From NCBI GenBank assembly GCA_043788745.1, contig JAYVTO010000204.1, forward strand, positions 1 to 15,354: a stretch of 15,354 nucleotides of DNA, given 5' to 3'. This DNA is from JBBQWZ01 sp043788745 (GTDB taxonomy: Bacteria; Acidobacteriota; Terriglobia; Bryobacterales; Bryobacteraceae). Of the stretch, positions 13,624 to 15,354 are shown in pieces. The number at the start of each line of letters is the position of its first letter. Within the stretch, counting starts at the first letter, position 1. The notes beneath the pieces were generated by a model. That model ran no database searches. It was given only the letters and a program-made list of their open reading frames with translations, and was not told where the DNA came from. The position numbers were made by a program, and so were the translations under genes.

Positions 13624-13995
13624 ATGCGGATCGACAAGTGGCTGTGGGCCGCGCGGTTTTTCAAGGCGCGCTCGCTTGCTTCGCATGCGTGCGAGTTAGG
13701 GCGGGTGTCGTCGAATGGGCAGTCCGCGAAGCCTTCGCGCGAACTGCGCGTGGGCGACCTTCTTCAAGTAAGGAATGAGGGTGGCGATTTCGAGATCGCG
13801 GTACTTGCGCTGAGCGAGATGCGCGGCCCGGCGGCGGCCGCACAATTGCTCTATCGAGAGACGGAAGCAAGTAAAGAGTTGCGGCTCCGACTGACGGAAG
13901 AGCGCAAAGCAATGCCCCACTTCGAACAACTACGTGAAGGCCAGCCCTCAAAGCGCGATCGCCGCCAACTGGATCGCCTGCGTGGACGGACGTAG
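13624..13995 (+). CDS. hslR: S4-domain RNA-binding protein, Hsp15-like
   Basis: 123 residues. The S4 domain begins at residue 1 (MRIDKWLWAARFFKARSLA) and continues through GRVSSNGQSAKPSRELRVGDLLQV. This matches Hsp15, which in E. coli (133 residues) binds stalled 50S subunits still carrying peptidyl-tRNA. The C-terminal third is basic and charged (EERKAMPHFEQLREGQPSKRDRRQLDRLRGR), as in the family. The ATG at 13624 starts the domain exactly and follows a promoter at leaderless spacing. It is monocistronic here. Confidence 0.87.
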   Translation: MRIDKWLWAARFFKARSLASHACELGRVSSNGQSAKPSRELRVGDLLQVRNEGGDFEIAVLALSEMRGPAAAAQLLYRETEASKELRLRLTEERKAMPHFEQLREGQPSKRDRRQLDRLRGRT

Positions 13996-14020
13996 GGACC
14001 GACGGCAATAACCCCGGGTT

Positions 14021-14170
14021 TCAACCGCGAGCGGAAGCGGGCGCCCACGCCGCCCGCCAATCGGACAGCCCACGCATGCTACGGTTTTCGCGAAACGCGA
14101 TCGCCAGCTCGATAACGCGCGCCACACGCGCATGCTCGTGCGCCGCAAAATGAGTAGACTGTGGAGCGTC
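14021..14170 (-). pseudogene. Possible C-terminal remnant of an unidentified gene
   Basis: A minus-strand frame of 49 residues ends at TGA 14021-14023 and reads with coding-like codon use (HEHARVARVIELAIAF, then RENRSMRGLSDWRAAW). The same frame is closed by a TGA a few codons upstream, and the opposite strand becomes acs-like from about 14185. I do not recognise the family. It may be the end of a gene truncated when this region decayed, or chance. Confidence 0.25.
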
Positions 14171-14184
14171 CCCGAAGGATGGTC

Positions 14185-14465
14185 ACCAACGGATTCGCCT
14201 TGGAAGTAGAAAGCGCCCTGGTGCGTCATCCCGCCGTAGCCGAAGCCGCGGTAGTATGAAAGCCCCACGAGATCACCGGCCAAGCCATCCGCGCCTTCGT
14301 GGCTCTGAAGAAGAGCGACTACAGCCACGAAGTCCGAGGCAAAGAACTTAGAACCTGGGTAGCGTCCGAAATCGGAGCCTTCGCAAGACCAGAAGAAATC
14401 CGCTTCGGCGAAGCGCTACGAAAAGCCAGAAGCGGCAAAATCGGGCGCCGCCTCCTGAGGAGCTT
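14185..14465 (+). pseudogene. acs: Acetyl-CoA synthetase C-terminal fragment with in-frame stop
   Basis: The plus strand reads EVESALVRHPAVAEAAVV, then TGA at 14257-14259, then KPHEITGQAIRAFVALKK, KELRTWVASEIGAFARPEEIRF and RKARSGKIGRRLLRS. This is the C-terminal subdomain of acetyl-CoA synthetase, including the SGKI-type motif with the acetylatable catalytic lysine. The intact family has Gly (VVGKPHE) at the stop position, so a single GGA to TGA change is the simplest explanation. The AMP-binding domain, over 500 residues, is missing upstream, and similarity ends right after RRLLRS. It cannot make an active enzyme. Confidence 0.8.
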
Positions 14466-14640
14466 CAGATCTTCCTCGTTGCTCGTATCCAGCCCCTGCA
14501 ACTCCAATGTAAGCGTTTTGGCCCGGCCATGGATGATTTCCTAAGTCTCCGCCTCGATGCTGATCAGGAGCTTCTTATCCTTGGGAACAGGAACAAGAAC
14601 CACCATCAGCCGTTTACCGAGAGTGCGTCTCCAAATGCCG
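14460..14640 (-). pseudogene. Possible minus-strand gene remnant with in-frame TAG
   Basis: One minus-strand frame reads GKRLMVVLVPVPKDKKLLISIEAET, a TAG at 14541-14543, then EIIHGRAKTLTLELQGLDTSNEEDLKLL (each is coding-like in composition). Both halves share a frame and the second ends where the acs fragment ends on the other strand. I do not recognise the protein. It may be the decayed end of a neighbour that once converged on acs. Confidence 0.25.
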
Positions 14641-14667
14641 GAGTCCGGCTGTAACGGTAGGCGTGTG

Positions 14668-14979
14668 TCAGACGGGAGCAAGAAGCGTGACTGGCTGTTG
14701 GAACTCGAAGCCGATGACATATTTCCCGTTCTGCTTGGAACAGTACCGCGGCAACGCGCTGGCGGTGAGGGTGACACCTGCGGCGTTTATTCGTTCCGCG
14801 CGTAAAGACACGCAGCACTCGTCCGGGATCGGTCTGGAACATTCCAACCGCACTCCGGATTCGGAAAGGTCGAGGCATTGCGCCAGAGCAAACTGGGTTT
14901 GGCCATGCTCATTCGTCCATCGCACTTCGAACTTTCCTCTGAAGCTGAACCGACCACGACGCCTGCTTTCACTTCCCAT
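14668..14979 (-). CDS. Single-domain PilZ protein (putative c-di-GMP receptor)
   Basis: 103 residues. The N-terminal arginine motif (ESRRRGRFSFR, residues 4-14) and the LDLSESGVRLE segment (D38, S40, G43 region) form the two halves of the PilZ c-di-GMP binding site, followed by the beta-barrel strands to YVIGFEFQQPV. It could be a cytoplasmic adaptor that responds to c-di-GMP, but no partner is encoded nearby. The ATG at 14979 is chosen because the arginine motif follows directly; the frame continues upstream to 15147 without domain content. A TAAATT ending eight bases before the ATG could be a -10, and no Shine-Dalgarno sequence is evident. Confidence 0.75.
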   Translation of the reverse strand: MGSESRRRGRFSFRGKFEVRWTNEHGQTQFALAQCLDLSESGVRLECSRPIPDECCVSLRAERINAAGVTLTASALPRYCSKQNGKYVIGFEFQQPVTLLAPV

Positions 14980-15354
14980 GGGATACCAATTTACGACTCC
15001 ACTCAATTTCCATTTCGGCTGAGCTGAGGCGAGTATTAGCCAGATGAAGGATGGATTCTCTGAAGACTCGCCTTCGCTCTCGAAACATCCAGCAACTTTC
15101 GTGGAGTCCCGTCCGGCTTGGCGAGCATTCCAGCCAGTCGCAACCATCCCGGCGAGTTCGCGGATGGGTCACGCCGGTTTGCTGGTCGCGGAAGAACGAG
15201 ATCGGCACCTCGGGGGGATTAGTACGCGCGACCTTACGGTGGTGCCTCGGGGGGGCGCTCGCTTGCGGAACTGCGAAAAGATGGCCCCTGCTCCTCTCGA
15301 AGAACCGCGAACGTGAGTGAGCGGCCCCCGACAACCCCACCCCAAAAGTTCAGG
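14980..15354. other. right-edge region without a supported gene
   Basis: Frames on both strands stay open here, but none has domain signatures or a convincing start, and they overlap each other fully. The only distinct structure is the repeat at 15221-15240. The region should hold the PilZ gene promoter. Confidence 0.5.
15221..15240. repeat. second copy of the palindromic repeat
   Basis: AGTACGCGCGACCTTACGGT is identical to 6405-6424. Here the right arm of the palindrome has changed (GGTGGTGCC instead of GGTCGCGCC), so the hairpin is incomplete. The context is intergenic, unlike the copy inside the cytochrome frame. Confidence 0.75.

Noticed and set aside
13948..14328. Minus-strand frame across the acs fragment
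   Set aside because: The plus strand here matches acetyl-CoA synthetase, so the minus frame above about 14185 is its shadow.

Overview
This is a GC-rich chromosomal window that most resembles a soil Acidobacteriota of the Bryobacterales/Solibacter type. That placement is inferred from gene content and is not proven by a marker gene. The content includes several Tat-exported enzymes (two sugar-isomerase-like TIM barrels, a sulfatase and an unidentified secreted protein), a soluble quinoprotein with its own cytochrome c, a miaB-bifunctional nuclease pair, and short GC-rich palindromic repeats between genes. I see no rRNA, tRNA, CRISPR array, prophage or complete insertion sequence.

Layout. 1-1940 (+): the probable tail of an unidentified protein, an orphan receiver-XRE regulator, and a secreted protein of unknown function. 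1937-4814 (-): miaB, a DUF151 bifunctional nuclease, and a Tat-exported TIM-barrel protein that converges on the secreted protein with a 4-base overlap. 4931-5567 (+): a VapBC-type toxin-antitoxin pair (AbrB-fold antitoxin, PIN toxin). 5639-8253 (-): a PQQ dehydrogenase translationally coupled through ATGA to a diheme cytochrome c. 8367-9302 (+): a second Tat-exported TIM-barrel protein, divergent from the quinoprotein. 9506-13438 (-): a type I sulfatase, an unidentified Tat-exported protein and a beta-lactamase-fold serine hydrolase. 13493-13995 (+): a scrap resembling the PilT C-terminus, then an Hsp15-like S4 protein. 14000-14660: a gene graveyard that includes the clear C-terminus of an acetyl-CoA synthetase broken by an in-frame TGA. 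14668-14979 (-): a PilZ-domain protein. The last 375 bases hold no gene I can support.

How the genes fit together. The periplasmic set (quinoprotein, cytochrome c, sulfatase, sugar-isomerase-like proteins, serine hydrolase) fits oxidation and stripping of sugars or sulfated polymers outside the cytoplasm. The dehydrogenase and cytochrome are very probably one electron-transfer unit. The miaB-nuclease pair, Hsp15-like protein and VapBC are ordinary housekeeping or accessory modules.

The strongest unusual observations are: (1) the cytochrome c reading frame carries about 55 extra residues before its signal peptide, made of a 33-bp tandem repeat and an 8-bp-stem palindrome, and part of that palindrome recurs as a 20-base identity near the window end; (2) the first heme site is CX4CH rather than CXXCH; (3) at least six genes have a -10-like hexamer only 6-7 bases before the start codon, often a GTG, which suggests widespread leaderless mRNAs; (4) an acs remnant with a nonsense codon and other gene scraps lie together. 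I did not find a multi-gene system that I would call new.
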